From NCBI GenBank assembly GCA_033675265.1, contig JAUJYZ010000491.1, positions 62,001 to 126,000 on the forward strand: a stretch of 64,000 nucleotides of DNA, in the 5' to 3' direction. Positions 1 through 9,817 of this stretch are shown piece by piece. The position numbers and the translations under genes are program-made. The stretch's first letter is position 1. Each line of letters starts with the position of its first letter. Source of the DNA: Actinostola sp. cb2023 (taxonomy: Eukaryota; Cnidaria; Anthozoa; Actiniaria; Actinostolidae). The notes beneath the pieces are model-generated. The model searched no databases and was not told where the DNA came from. It saw only the letters and a list, made by a program, of their open reading frames with translations.

Positions 1-374
1 GAGGAAGCATGCTCATTCATCTGTTCCGGCTCGGGTGAAGGTGTTTTTATGGGCTCCCTCTTTCTATTTTTCCTCTTTCTTGCCCTTTCTTCTCTTTTCT
101 CTTTTCTCTTTTTCCATAGATGTGCATTTCTCACACGCCATCGTTTCCTCACGCGGAGCTTACGAGCTAAAGTTTGGCACTCGGTTTTAAGGTCTGTCAA
201 CTTTACACGGTTGTACAAAATTTCCCCCAGCTTTTCTTGATCTCTTCCATTTAGACGGATGGTCCAATGGTAAAACTTTTGGGCGTCTCCGTCCCGATGT
301 ATCGAACGCACTACCCCTTCACGACTCATTGGCAACATTATGCATCGGTACCTTTCTTCCAAATCCATCAACAT
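1..374 (-). CDS. Unknown basic protein, runs off the left edge
   Basis: This frame is open from an ATG at 374 to base 1 with no stop (about 124 codons seen). The N-terminal part has mixed polar/aromatic composition (for example FYHWTIRLNGRDQEKL); the C-terminal part seen is very rich in Lys/Arg/Glu (KKRKEKREERARKRKNRK), suggesting a helical or nucleic-acid-binding tail. A second ATG at 474 overlaps the polymerase stop as ATGA but opens a different frame that ends at 319. A single indel between 474 and 374 would make one longer gene, so the true start is uncertain. I do not recognise a family. Confidence 0.5.
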   Translation of the reverse strand, partial: MLMDLEERYRCIMLPMSREGVVRSIHRDGDAQKFYHWTIRLNGRDQEKLGEILYNRVKLTDLKTECQTLARKLRVRKRWRVRNAHLWKKRKEKREERARKRKNRKREPIKTPSPEPEQMNEHAS

Positions 375-470
375 CGCCTCCGTGTGGACGTTCAACCACG
401 TGCGTGTCTCGGTAGCCGTCTGCTTGATCGTCTGTTATGTTTTTCTCGTCGGTCATGATAGAGGTACTGG

Positions 471-3400
471 TCATCGGTCACTCTCTCTTTCGTCTAAATA
501 CCCGTACGGTACCGTGTGCACTCCACGACGTACTCGTTTGTCGTACACCACACGAAAGTCCTTGGACATCTGTACGGTCTTCAACTGACGACGTTTGGCG
601 TCACGTTGAATGCGGTGCGGTTCCGTTACCACGTACTTTTGTTGCATGCCTTCCACCAACCGTAGCATGGATTTAAAATTCACCACAGCACTCGACGTCA
701 CGTTGAGGGGGATGCCTTTACACTTGACCTCCTTGTCACCTTGGTCGGTAAAGTACGCGCAACTCTTGTGTCCGGTCGAGACAAATTCGCGAATAAAGTC
801 CCCCGGTCGTTTCAATTCTGACGTCAAATCCCCCAAATAATCTCCCAACGGTAACAAAGTCTGTCCTGGGTGGGTGACGTAGAAGATCGAATCGGTGTCA
901 AAGTACAAGACACGTTCTTGGAGCTCTTCCAAATAGCGGTACAATTTCAAACGAGCAAACGACGTCACAAATGCCGCATGCACCACACTTGCAAAACCAC
1001 TTTCGCGCGTGAAGTCGTCGACCCGATCGTATTGTAGTTGAACCAGATCTTCGTTGATCAACAACAGGTGTTTGACCTCGGTTTTTTGGTCCAAACATCA
1101 GCTCGGCAAACCGTTTCGGTTGGTCCACGTATTCTGTGACGGGTAAGTGGGGTTTTGACCAAATTTCCCCCACAAACTGTTCAACATCAATTTGACCAAA
1201 TTCCGCAACCCTGGGTTGTGGGCCACGTGTTCCAGACGGATCCCCTCATGTTCAAAGTATTCGTCCACGTACCGTCGACAGTCCTCTTCCGTCTGACACC
1301 ACGAAGGCCAACCGGACGCTTCTTGTTTCAAACGCAGGTAGGTACGCACGTACTTTCCAAACAATTCCGTCGACGTCTCTGGGTAGTGCCACACTTCGTA
1401 CACATCGATAATGACGTAACCAAGACCCACGGCTTTTTCCAATTCAGGGGTGGTCCACGTACCCACTAAAGCACGTTCTTCGGCATTGTGACAACATCGT
1501 CCTCTCGTTTGTTTGAGTTGTTCGGCACACGTACGGCACAACACAAACATCAGCTTCTTTTGAATGTGGGCCGGTAAGACGGGGATGTACAAGTGACGGG
1601 GGGGAAGCACTTTGACTTTGTTCAACCCGTAATAGTGTTCCGTCAAGGGTGTTTGAAAGTCCCGACGGATCAAAGTCGGGTGGCCGACGGGGTACGCACC
1701 ACCCGATAACATCACGGACGGGTACAATGAGGTGAAATCCACGTAATCGACGCGACTTCCTTCGGGGCACTTGAAATACAGTTTGAGAGCATTGGTGCGA
1801 GGGCCAAATAACCCCTCTCGGGGATTCAAGGGCTCTCGGTGTTTCATCCATTCGGGGAACGTGTCATCGTTGTCAACACCTTGCATCCCATCCCATTCGT
1901 GTTCCCACATTTCCACCACCTTAAACCCCCAATCCCGCAACCGTTGTGTACGGTGTTCCGTCCCGTTGCGTACATCCCCCATCTTCTGTCGTAGTTTGGG
2001 GTGAAACATCTGAGCGTTGGGGAAACAGGTGTTACAAGCGTGCCAAAAACAACCATGGAATTGATACACGGTACGGGTCTTGGAATCGTACCCATCCACT
2101 TTGGCCCCCAAAATCATCGCCTCTCCCTCTACACTGTAACAGGTGTGTAGACGAAGCCCCGGAGTTTGTTGTTCCAACCCCCACAACCATTTCTTAGCTT
2201 TCAACGATTGTATGTCTTGGGGTGTGTACCCGTCTTGAGGGATGATCCCAATACTGTTGGGGGCATAAAACGATAACGGTAGGACCACATGCAGGCCGAG
2301 GCCAACGTGATGCATTTCACAAAGGGGTCAAACCCGGTCACGTCGAGAAAAATACGTCGCGCTTCCATAACCCCCTGTTTCAACAGAATCACATCTTGTT
2401 GGCAGTAATGCTTCAATTCTTCTTGCAGATGAAACGTCTTACCGAGTTGTTCGGTGTGCCATTGTCGAAGCGTTTTCACGTCCAACTCTTTCATCGACTC
2501 GATCCCATAGTATTCCAACGCCGGATAGGGACCCACGTAGTCTTGATTTTCGGGGCGATTGAAAAAATGAGGAAAATACCCTTTCTCTTCGGGTAAATTA
2601 AAGGTCTTGGAAAATTTGCGCAACGGCATCGGGAGAAAACATAACGAATCTTTAAACTTCAAGTTTAGACCCTTCACATACATGTACATGCATTTGGCAC
2701 CACGCATCACCACCTCGGGGCGTTGTCCTCGCGCACACAACCATTCCAACAAAAAGTACGAATCGTACCCCATGAAATTTTGAGCAAACACAATGGAATT
2801 TTGGTGTTCGGGGCGAAACAACCAAGTGCAAAAGGCATCAATGGTGGAGAAGACCACTTGACGTTCTTCACAACGTTCACACCACCCGTCGTGATTCACC
2901 CAACCCACACACAGGGTGCATACTTTCATAGCCACCACCAGATTAGCCCGATGAACCGATTCCAAGGGCATGGTTTCAATGTCATAAAAAATGAAACGAT
3001 CCATAGCGTTTCCATCGTTCTCGTCGACCACCATCGGTTGCACGTGACACAGATGATCCGACAATACCCACTGACGACAATGAAAACATTGTTGTTCTCC
3101 ACACCGATGGTTAGTTATGTCGCGCAGACCTTGTTGTTGTTTCTTGTACAAATCCACTACTTTCTGACAGTCGACACACCGTCGGTACCGTTGACACACA
3201 CTCCACCGTTCTTGACGACCTTGCACACGTGCACGGTGCGAAGTGACACGAATGTGGTTTGCATAACACACATCGGATTTGAATTGACGATGACACGTGG
3301 GGCAGGGAGTCCACCGAACCACTTCTTGGGAACAGTTGGCGGTTGTTTCAAAACAGCATTCGCAAAACGGTCGACATTTGTGTTTGCTCTTTTCCGAGTA

Positions 3401-5002
3401 CCCCACGTCACACTCGGGGCAGTAGTAATTCTTCTTTAAAAATCCCGTCATGGTGGTGATCACATCGTAATGTTCGTCGTGGTGAAACAGATACACATCG
3501 AAAGCAGGTTTTTGAGCGGTAAATTCATTCAAATCCCCGGCAAAACCCGATGCAGTTCAAATCGTGGTAATAGACATGCAACCGCACCCCATCTTCTTTC
3601 AAGACTTCCTGCAAACGAACCAGTTCAATACGTCCACACACGTCCCCCAACGGAGACCCGATCGTGTGCACAATGCTTTGGCTTGTTCTTCTTCTTGACG
3701 TACCTGTCAGTTCTTGACGTGTGTGTCCCTGCGCCATCCACTTTCCCACCACCACAGCTCGAAAAGCGCACGACTCATCTTCCGTTTTCTTAATCCGTAT
3801 CACTGATTTTTTTACCGACACCAAATCTTCAGGATCTAAAGCTTCACACCGAACGCTTCGGTTGGCTCGTGGACCACACACTTGAGAGAGACGTTGATTT
3901 CGACCGGACTCTCCACACACATGGGCAGAAACGCGTTGAGCGCCGTTCCAATAGAAAAAAAAAACACCGTCGACAAAACGCTTGGTGGTTTTGAGGGTGT
4001 TGGATCTTTTCCGGATGCAACAACAAATGCAGGTCTTGGTTAATTTTATACAAGTGGACCACAGTTTCTGTGTCACCCTCACCCACAAACATCGGGTGGT
4101 CGTCGTCCCCCCAATCTAGAACCACCACACGGACTCCATAATCTCTCATCAGGTATTCATTGAGTTGGACGAGCAGCGTTAGCAAATTTTCCGCCCCTTC
4201 ACTTTCACCACAATCCTCCCGCACTCTCAACGTGAAATCACGGAGATCCTTTGAACGTTTTTTCATTGAAGTCCCATGTTGACGCCAATGCAAGAAATGA
4301 GCCACCGCTTCATACATCGATGAACACACTACAGAGACAGTGCGGGCGGCTAATGTTTTCATCCACAGGAGAGGTTCTTCACGTTTGCGTTTTAAAAACC
4401 GTTGCAATTTACATGCACCTCTTCCAGGGACGTTGTCCACGTGGTACACCACCACAGTCATCTCCCCATCGAGTAAAAATTGTCGTTTCGATTGTTGGAC
4501 GGCTTCCAAGTGACGCAGTACACGTAGGGGGGTCAATTCCATCACCGGCATAAAAGGTAACTCAATCGGGTAATCCAAATCCGACCCATCGATCACCAAC
4601 CGTACATAATCGGTGTTCCCCGCTTGCAATTCTTGTAACACATGTTGTAGGAGACGACGAATAGAAGTATTGGCTGCCGCCACCGCTTCTTCGATATTTT
4701 CTCGCGGTCGGTTACGGATGGTGGTTTTTTAAAAAGACCATCTGTTTGGTGTGGAATTTGGGGCAGTTTCTCGTTTCTACATTCTCAATAACGAAATAAT
4801 CACCGGAAGTGTCTTCACCATCACCATCACCACCACCACCACCGCCACCAGTTTGTTGACTTTGATCACCGATCAATAATTCGTCAAACAAATCTTGATA
4901 GAGTTTATCGAAAACAACCACATCTTCTTCTTCTTCTTCTTCTTCTTCTTCTTCTGAAACCAACGGTTTAGGTGGGAGCGTGGGTGTAGGTTCATCCACC
5001 AT
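471..5002 (-). pseudogene. polB: Family B DNA polymerase, frame-broken
   Basis: This is the replicative polymerase of a Maverick/adintovirus-type element, known in that family to combine a 3'-5' exonuclease with protein-primed synthesis. Visible in order: an acidic N-terminus (4712-5002, with a run of ten Glu), an N-terminal domain in two frames (about 3525-4727), Cys/His zinc-finger clusters (near 3,350-3,450), and exonuclease motifs FYDIET (near 2,983), NFMGYDSYF (near 2,764) and YCQQD (near 2,395). Then come an FHGCFWHAC segment (near 2,045), polymerase motif A DFTSLYP (near 1,739), motif B LNSLWGKFG (near 1,170) and motif C YFDTDS (near 899). All catalytic Asp are present. The frame changes near 4,725, 4,020-3,950, 3,530 and 2,280, an in-frame TGA lies at 1098-1100, and 1,090-1,150 reads better in another frame. 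Several breaks sit in homopolymers, so sequencing indels are an alternative to decay. Confidence 0.9.
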
Positions 5003-5008
5003 ACAAGT

Positions 5009-5512
5009 CTACAGATCATCCATGTATTGTTCGTCATAATCATTCATGAGTTCTTGGGCTTGCGGAAATCCTGGAGAGGGTGGATCTGGTGTATTCCCAG
5101 AATGGAGAGGAAATCCTAAAATGTTTAAAAGCGGAGAGGGTGATCGGACCCGTTGTCTTTTCAAAGGGGGTGATTGAGTGTCACACCACCACAACACTTC
5201 CGGTGCATAGGGGTTTACTTCCTCTACTTTCTCCTCCACATCTTCATACTCTAGTACTACCCGCAGTAATTGACTGTCTCTTAATTCATCTTCGAGTGGT
5301 GAATGCACATTCTCCACTTTCGCCTCATACTCTATCACCGTCCGTAGTAATTGACTGTCTCTTAATTCGTCTTCGAGTAACGATTCTCCATTCAATTCAA
5401 TCTGTTCGCCCGCACGCCATAATTGACTGTCACTCACTTCCTCCTCAACCATTGTCATTAACTGAGGATTAAAACACCGATCCACTCTATCTATAACAAA
5501 GAAAAAAGACAC
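5009..5512 (-). CDS. Acidic protein with repeated DSQL(L/W)R motif
   Basis: The 167-residue frame lies just upstream of the polymerase on the same strand. Three internal repeats centre on DSQL: EVSDSQLWRAGEQIE, then two closer copies ELRDSQLLRTVIEYE and ELRDSQLLRVVLEYE, about 35-40 residues apart. A basic patch LKRQRVRSPSP resembles a nuclear localisation signal, and the tail is acidic (NDYDEQYMDDL). The first residues overlap a T-rich TTATAG that looks like a splice acceptor (exon start near 5490), so the N-terminus may come from an upstream exon. The amphipathic repeats suggest a binding adaptor; I do not recognise a family. Confidence 0.6.
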   Translation of the reverse strand: MSFFFVIDRVDRCFNPQLMTMVEEEVSDSQLWRAGEQIELNGESLLEDELRDSQLLRTVIEYEAKVENVHSPLEDELRDSQLLRVVLEYEDVEEKVEEVNPYAPEVLWWCDTQSPPLKRQRVRSPSPLLNILGFPLHSGNTPDPPSPGFPQAQELMNDYDEQYMDDL

Positions 5513-5520
5513 CCATCAGT

Positions 5521-5675
5521 TTATTTAGTTTCTTTTATTTCTTTTTCCATTTCTAAATACATTTTTATATATTCCTCGTGAGGGACATATACACCACACC
5601 AGTGGCGTTTGTAATGGATATACAGCTGAAAGCGTCTGCTATTTTGAAAATCGTCAGGTATGGTAGGTGGTTGTT
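5521..5675 (-). CDS. Small exon-like ORF, copy A of a tandem pair
   Basis: The frame is open from a T-rich acceptor-like site (CTTTTTTTGTTATAG, exon start near 5675) to TAA at 5521-5523. It has no ATG near its start, which fits a downstream exon of a spliced gene. It encodes about 50 residues including RHWCGVYVPHEEYIKMYLE. The copy at 5715-5883 shares RHWCGVYV.HEEYIKMYL, with substitutions that keep residue character, which supports real coding after a local duplication. Function unknown. Confidence 0.4.
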
Positions 5676-5714
5676 CTATAACAAAAAAAGACACCCATCA
5701 GGTTATTTAGTTTC

Positions 5715-5883
5715 CTATATTTCTTTTCTCAACGCTAAATACATTTTTATATATTCCTCGTGAGAGACATATACACCACACCAGTGGCGTTGGAAATGTA
5801 TATACATCTGAAGGCCTCTGGCAGGATTGGCGGTTGATGGATATACATCTTCAAATATGATTGGTGGTTGTTCTTTGGGTTTT
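5715..5883 (-). CDS. Small exon-like ORF, copy B of a tandem pair
   Basis: This is a paralogue of the ORF at 5521-5675, about 180 bp away, ending at TAG 5715-5717. It shares RHWCGVYV.HEEYIKMYL and an upstream EQPP.I segment. No ATG lies at the open end; the AG before AACAACC could be the acceptor. DNA identity spans roughly 130 bp around the shared block, so a recent tandem duplication explains the pair. Confidence 0.4.
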
Positions 5884-5910
5884 CATTTTTTGTTCAAAAA
5901 AAAAGAAGTT

Positions 5911-6536
5911 TCAAATAAACGCAAAGTCACTACCACTCATAAACTCAAAGGGGTTCTTGACTTTCGTTTGAAGGTTAGTGGTAATATTATGTTCCCACAA
6001 GAACCTATCCATCCACCATTCTAGCACAGCCACTTCCTCTCTCGGACAATGGAAACCCCGCTTGTGTAGACCACAATTCTTAAAGATAAACAGACGGTCA
6101 ACTTTTGGACATCCAAGTTCCTCCAAATCAATACTTGGCATACGTAGAGATTTCAAAAGATCTTTCTCTATACGACCCCCTTTGTAGGCGACACGACCTC
6201 TACTGTGCAATCGGTCAACCATGGATTCAACTTCTTCACCTTTGATCATTCCTGGCCAGAATTCCCCGTATGGAATGTCGAATATTTTTTGATAAACATA
6301 ATCGGCCGTGAAACGGTCTTTGGTGGACAACTCGCGTTCCCCACCATGGTAAAAAAAAAAAAAGAATAAGTTTGTTGGTGGTGGATATATTTCCAGCCTA
6401 ACTCCTTGCATTTAAAAACTCCGTCCACCGTGTATCCATCCATATCAAATACAGCCGTGACCTCACCTAACTTGTCCCTTAAACAATTATCCAATTCTTC
6501 GTCTTCTTGTCCTCCAACAGGTAGAGATTCAGCCAT
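5911..6536 (-). pseudogene. DEDD-exonuclease-like protein, frameshifted
   Basis: Translation starts at ATG 6536 (MAESLPVGGQ). The first part has TAVFDMDGYTVDGVFKCKEL, resembling the first acidic motif of a DEDD/RNase-H-fold exonuclease-like family that I recall from invertebrate mobile elements. The frame then changes at a 13-base A run (6351-6363). The second frame continues with YKGGRIEKDLLKSL, then IDLEELGCPK and HCPREEVAVLEWW, the remaining blocks of that family pattern. Total length would be about 205 residues. The homopolymer makes a sequencing or replication slip the likely break. Nuclease activity is inferred only from the motif pattern. Confidence 0.55.
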
Positions 6537-6558
6537 CCTTTTAAAAGAAAAAAAACTA

Positions 6559-6592
6559 AACGTCACACCTCTGAAAAAAGAGGTGTGACGTT
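6559..6592. terminator. Perfect 14 bp stem hairpin between genes
   Basis: AACGTCACACCTCT and AGAGGTGTGACGTT flank a six-base loop GAAAAA. It lies between the start of the exonuclease-like gene (6536) and the end of the next upstream minus-strand gene (6841). Intergenic hairpins mark transcript ends in some large DNA viruses; that role here is an inference. Confidence 0.5.
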
Positions 6593-6840
6593 AGTGAGTT
6601 GGATAAAGAGAGCAAAACCAACAAATGCATCAAATGTATCATTTTCCAGAGGAATGAAATATTTTGCCGATTCGGTAGAAAGCTGTAAGAAGAAAGCAGT
6701 TTTTTCACGGTGAAACTGTTGTTCATAAACGTGACAAGATGGCAGCTGACTGAAGACTTTCGTTAGACATGAACACTGACAACGGCTAAAAAAAGGTAGA
6801 GTTTTTATTTTTTTAAGACAAAGACAACCAAAACCAAGAT

Positions 6841-8144
6841 TCATGAAAGAAAATTCTTGGAAGTTGGTATAGATGCTAAGAGACGTCGACAACGTTCGGG
6901 TATCGTCGGGTAGTGCAACCTCCAACAGCGACAGTTGGGATTTAAACAAAGCAATCTATAGTATTGGACACCACCGCGGGCGGGGCGTTGTACCATTGAA
7001 AGATCATTAAGTTCCTCATAGCGCGCCTCTTCCGGGGTGTTGAAATTCCATAACATGGGAGCATCTTCTACAAATTGGTAATGGACAGAACCGTAAATCT
7101 CTCCATATATGTAGTTCTGCGGTATGTTGACTGAAGTTTCGTGTCTGACAAAATCATCCACCAAGTCATTCTCGTACCCAGAGCCCGCTCGTCATTTGGT
7201 TTGTCGCTGGCTCTGGGAATCCCTGAAATTTTAGCGAATTTCATTGGCTGATGAAATCAACAATGACTGATCGTATTTGATTGGTTCATGAGATCAACAA
7301 AGATTCAAACTTGCAAGGCGAACGAAAGGAATGACAGCGACGGTTGTATTTTCATACAATGGTATTCCGTTATTGAATTATAAAGCTATGGAAATGAGAG
7401 TGTCTAACAATACATAAATTATAAAAGTAAAGTAACGGCTACAGACACAATCGATCGTACTCGCTTTGAGTATTCAAAGGAATATTTTTATAATTCAAGA
7501 GAAACAATAACAAAGCGGAAGACAGGAAGGTTCACATGCAAGATTATATTAGAACATGTATTTATCGTCCAGCCTTTACCGCAACAGAGCCAGAGAAGAA
7601 CCGGTGATGAACGTCGAAGGGATTTTAAACGGCTACACGAAGATAAATGTACAAGTTGTGTACTTGTTATTTTGAATATTCAAACCAACGTGTACTGACT
7701 ACGTAGCCAGTAGACTCTTCCACAGTACCCGCTCTCAGCGGTCTTTAGTATGAGCATGCGCTCTGACGACTTGGTCGTCAAAATTTGACGACCGAGCAAC
7801 AGGGTTTCCCAGAGCCAGCGACAAACCAAATGACGAGCGGGCTCTGGGTACGAGAATGCCACCAAGTAGGAAGGAATAAGTTCATCGATATTAATTTTTA
7901 AACAGATGTGACATTGGGCTGAAACTTGGCGGTACAACGTTCGGGTCCGATACCAAGAGCCACGGTCACGTTCATAACAAAAATAATACAATGCTATTCT
8001 TCTGTTCTTTTGTCCATCAAATTGTTCACCGCATTTTGTACACCAACCATCCCCTCCTAATTGTGGGACATCCCCCCACACTTTAAACCAGGACTGGTTA
8101 AATAGATCGTCTTTCATCTTTTTCCTTATCTTTTCCATACTCAC
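6841..8144 (-). pseudogene. Zinc-ribbon protein gene split by a MITE
   Basis: The N-terminal part (8144 down to 7868) has a CTKCGEQFDGQ...QCHIC cysteine pattern, and the C-terminal part (7157 down to 6841) has CLNPNCRCW. A 692 bp insert (7167-7858) with a 9 bp target duplication separates them. Taking out the insert and one duplication gives one uninterrupted frame of 201 codons (200 residues), which confirms both parts were one gene. The start is the ATG at 8144 or the one two codons later. Two or more Zn-binding clusters suggest a nucleic-acid-binding protein. Family not recognised. Confidence 0.75.
7167..7858. mobile_element. MITE with 9 bp target duplication
   Basis: Inverted ends of about 50 bp (CATTCTCGTACCCAGAGCCC... 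and its complement) bound 692 bp without a convincing ORF. CCACCAAGT occurs directly outside both ends (7158-7166, 7859-7867). A 9 bp duplication is typical of Mutator-like elements. The end core (T)CTCGT.CCCAGAGCC recurs at 12,640 and 12,707, so the family is multi-copy. Confidence 0.85.
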
Positions 8145-8192
8145 TTCTGATTAAATAAATCGTCTTTCATCTTTTTTTCCATACTCACTTCT
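8101..8192. repeat. Short tandem duplication over a gene start
   Basis: TCGTCTTTCATCTTTTT...TTCCATACTCACTTCT occurs at 8101-8148 and again, shortened, at 8154-8192. The first copy contains the ATG of the zinc-ribbon gene, so the duplication places a second start-like sequence in its leader. Confidence 0.6.
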
Positions 8193-8325
8193 ATTTTCTT
8201 CTTCTTCTTTTACTTGTTTTGGTTAGTTCTTCTCTGTTTCTTGCTTGAGAGTTGAATGATTTCGACCGGTAAACGCACGCTATTTATGCTTTACACGGTC
8301 TATAGGTGTCTAAAGAAAAAAATCC

Positions 8326-8356
8326 ATGGGTGGGGGAGGGGGGTACCCCCACCCAT
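8326..8356. promoter_or_regulatory. G/C hairpin in the divergent control region
   Basis: ATGGGTGGGGG pairs with CCCCCACCCAT around a nine-base loop. It lies between minus-strand genes ending to its left and the TATA-led plus-strand block to its right. G-rich, self-complementary control elements sit at origins or enhancers in small DNA viruses; that role here is inferred. Confidence 0.45.
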
Positions 8357-8373
8357 CGATTGGGTTGGGAAGG

Positions 8374-8380
8374 TATAAAT
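8374..8380 (+). promoter_or_regulatory. TATA box for the plus-strand gene block
   Basis: GGTATAAATAA lies 69 bp before the first splice donor (8449) and about 165 bp before the first ATG. It predicts transcription from about 8,400-8,410, giving a short non-coding leader exon of about 40-50 bases. Confidence 0.6.
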
Positions 8381-8448
8381 AACGTGCATTTGAGTGTTAG
8401 AAGTCACTTGAGTCGTAATCCCGAAGCATAAAGAGTGAAGAAACAAAT

Positions 8449-8530
8449 GTAAGTATGAAGAGTCGTGGAAAAGAAAGTACATACTCTCTTCTCAATGATT
8501 AATCTTTTTTTCTCTCTTTATTTATTACAG
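8449..8530 (+). other. Leader intron of the plus-strand block
   Basis: The donor AAT|GTAAGTATG is at 8449 and the acceptor TTTATTTATTACAG ends at 8530. Splicing removes an ATG-TAA start-stop that straddles the donor (8447). The acceptor is followed by CAG TAAGT and the ATG at 8539. The donor-like string GTAAGTATGAA recurs just after the acceptor (8533), suggesting a second splicing option. Confidence 0.6.
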
Positions 8531-8538
8531 CAGTAAGT

Positions 8539-9078
8539 ATGAAAAGGAGAATGATAAAGAACTATGCATTACAATTTGGGTCAGCGTTTCCAAAGAGGAT
8601 GCTAAATGTTAAAAGGAAGGTGAAGGTTCGTCGCCGCTCAACATGTCTCAACAATACATCGGATAGAGATGTGGTCATTAAAGAATGCAGAAGATGTTAC
8701 GATTGTCTTTGCGTTGCTGTAAGATGTGTATTGTGTGGAAGATACGAGACACAAGAAACGAAACGTCTGTTTGAATTGGGTGGACTGGTTACTGTGGGGA
8801 ATGGTTTGGTGGAAACGTCTTATCAGAAGATATATCATCCATTCTGTCGTAAATGCATAGCTAATAAAGTAAACACCATTCACCCGACACACATACCGGG
8901 ACCGTACCAAGATATGGTGTTGGCCATCAACAATGTCTCTTTACCACCGGCCTGGGCTAGAAAACAATTCACAAAGTCGATTGTGTTTGATAGAAAGGAT
9001 GGAGAGAAGGGTGAAACACATAACTATTGGAATACAATTTTAGAGGAGGGCTCAAAAGATGCCATTGTAATTAACTAA
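8539..9078 (+). CDS. Basic cysteine-rich protein, first gene of plus-strand block
   Basis: The 179-residue frame is intact. The N-terminus is strongly basic (KRKVKVRRR), and the middle has paired cysteines CRRCYDCLCV...CVLCGRYET followed by FCRKC, consistent with one or two zinc-binding knuckles. The likely role is nucleic-acid binding or regulation. It is the first ORF after the leader intron. A T-rich acceptor (ending 9153) for the next gene follows its stop by about 75 bp. I do not recognise a family. Confidence 0.7.
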   Translation: MKRRMIKNYALQFGSAFPKRMLNVKRKVKVRRRSTCLNNTSDRDVVIKECRRCYDCLCVAVRCVLCGRYETQETKRLFELGGLVTVGNGLVETSYQKIYHPFCRKCIANKVNTIHPTHIPGPYQDMVLAINNVSLPPAWARKQFTKSIVFDRKDGEKGETHNYWNTILEEGSKDAIVIN

Positions 9079-9166
9079 AAAATCTAATGTTTCATTAAAT
9101 CACATTTAACTCATTGGATGTCTCTTTTTTCTTTTTTTCTTTTTTTCTTACAGACTTTGACACACC

Positions 9167-9762
9167 ATGAACACACCTGCCGTCAAAATGGGAGAGAACT
9201 TCACCTGTAAGTGTGACATTGGTTTTATACCAACCACTGGGTTGTGTGACTGATCGAATGATTACTTTTTACAGCGGACCCTTATTGTGAGATAAAGAAA
9301 TACATAGCTACACGGGACCATATCCACCTCTTCAATTCGAGCTTTTATTACATTTATAAATTTTTAATCGGAGAGTTAGAGGGGGCAATTGAACGGCGGA
9401 GATTTCTTCAAGCCATTATGAAATGGGGCCTAAATACCAGCAACGAATGGTGCGGTTGGTTGCCTTTGAGAGTGGCACACTATTGTGTCTCACAGGAGAC
9501 TCTGGCACCCATTCTACCACATCCACCTGTACCAGGCAAACCTACCGCCAACATTTGGACCACTGCAACAACCACCCAACGACCCAAGACTTTGGAGGAG
9601 GTGGCCGCCAATATCCACATACCACAACCACCACCACCCCCACCTATGGTTGATCTTTGCAAAAAAAACAAAAGACCAAAGAAACTTTGTTTAACTAATA
9701 GGCGACGTTTAGAGTTAATTAAAAATAGGATAAAGATGGCGAACAAAAAATGTACATTTTGA
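9167..9762 (+). CDS. Spliced gene, paralogue of the next gene
   Basis: Exon 1 is 9167-9206 (MNTPAVKMGENFT plus one base), with donor T|GTAAGTG. Exon 2 is 9275-9762 after acceptor TTTTTACAG|CGG. Together they give 175 residues ending at TGA 9760-9762. The exon 2 core is HIHLFNSSFYYIYKFL...LQAIMKWGLNT..EW. It matches HLVNHCFFPLYQFLQ...LMIAVIRWDLNT..FW in the following gene, so the two are tandem duplicates. The C-terminal third is Pro-rich (IPQPPPPPP) with a basic tail. An acceptor (ending 9153) with a long pyrimidine tract precedes it. Several AATAAA-like motifs follow from 9765. Function unknown. Confidence 0.8.
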
Positions 9763-9812
9763 AATTAATAAAATAAAATAAAATAAATAAATTTTTTTTC
9801 TTCTTCTTGTAG
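9207..9812 (+). other. Alternative long intron joining exon 1 to the second paralogue
   Basis: The donor at 9207 can also be paired with a second acceptor, TTTTTTTTCTTCTTCTTGTAG ending at 9812. Both acceptors are followed by CGG, and in both cases the codon split (T|CG) stays in phase. So the same 13-residue leader exon could be fused in frame to either paralogue. Confidence 0.5.
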
Positions 9813-9817
9813 CGGAA

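Noticed and set aside
2723..3439. 238-residue plus-strand frame
   Set aside because: It is the antisense shadow of the polymerase exonuclease region, which carries the conserved motifs on the other strand.
6563..6949. 128-residue minus-strand frame
   Set aside because: It overlaps the end of the zinc-ribbon gene in another frame, starts without context and covers the hairpin. Its C-terminal half could be coding but nothing supports it.
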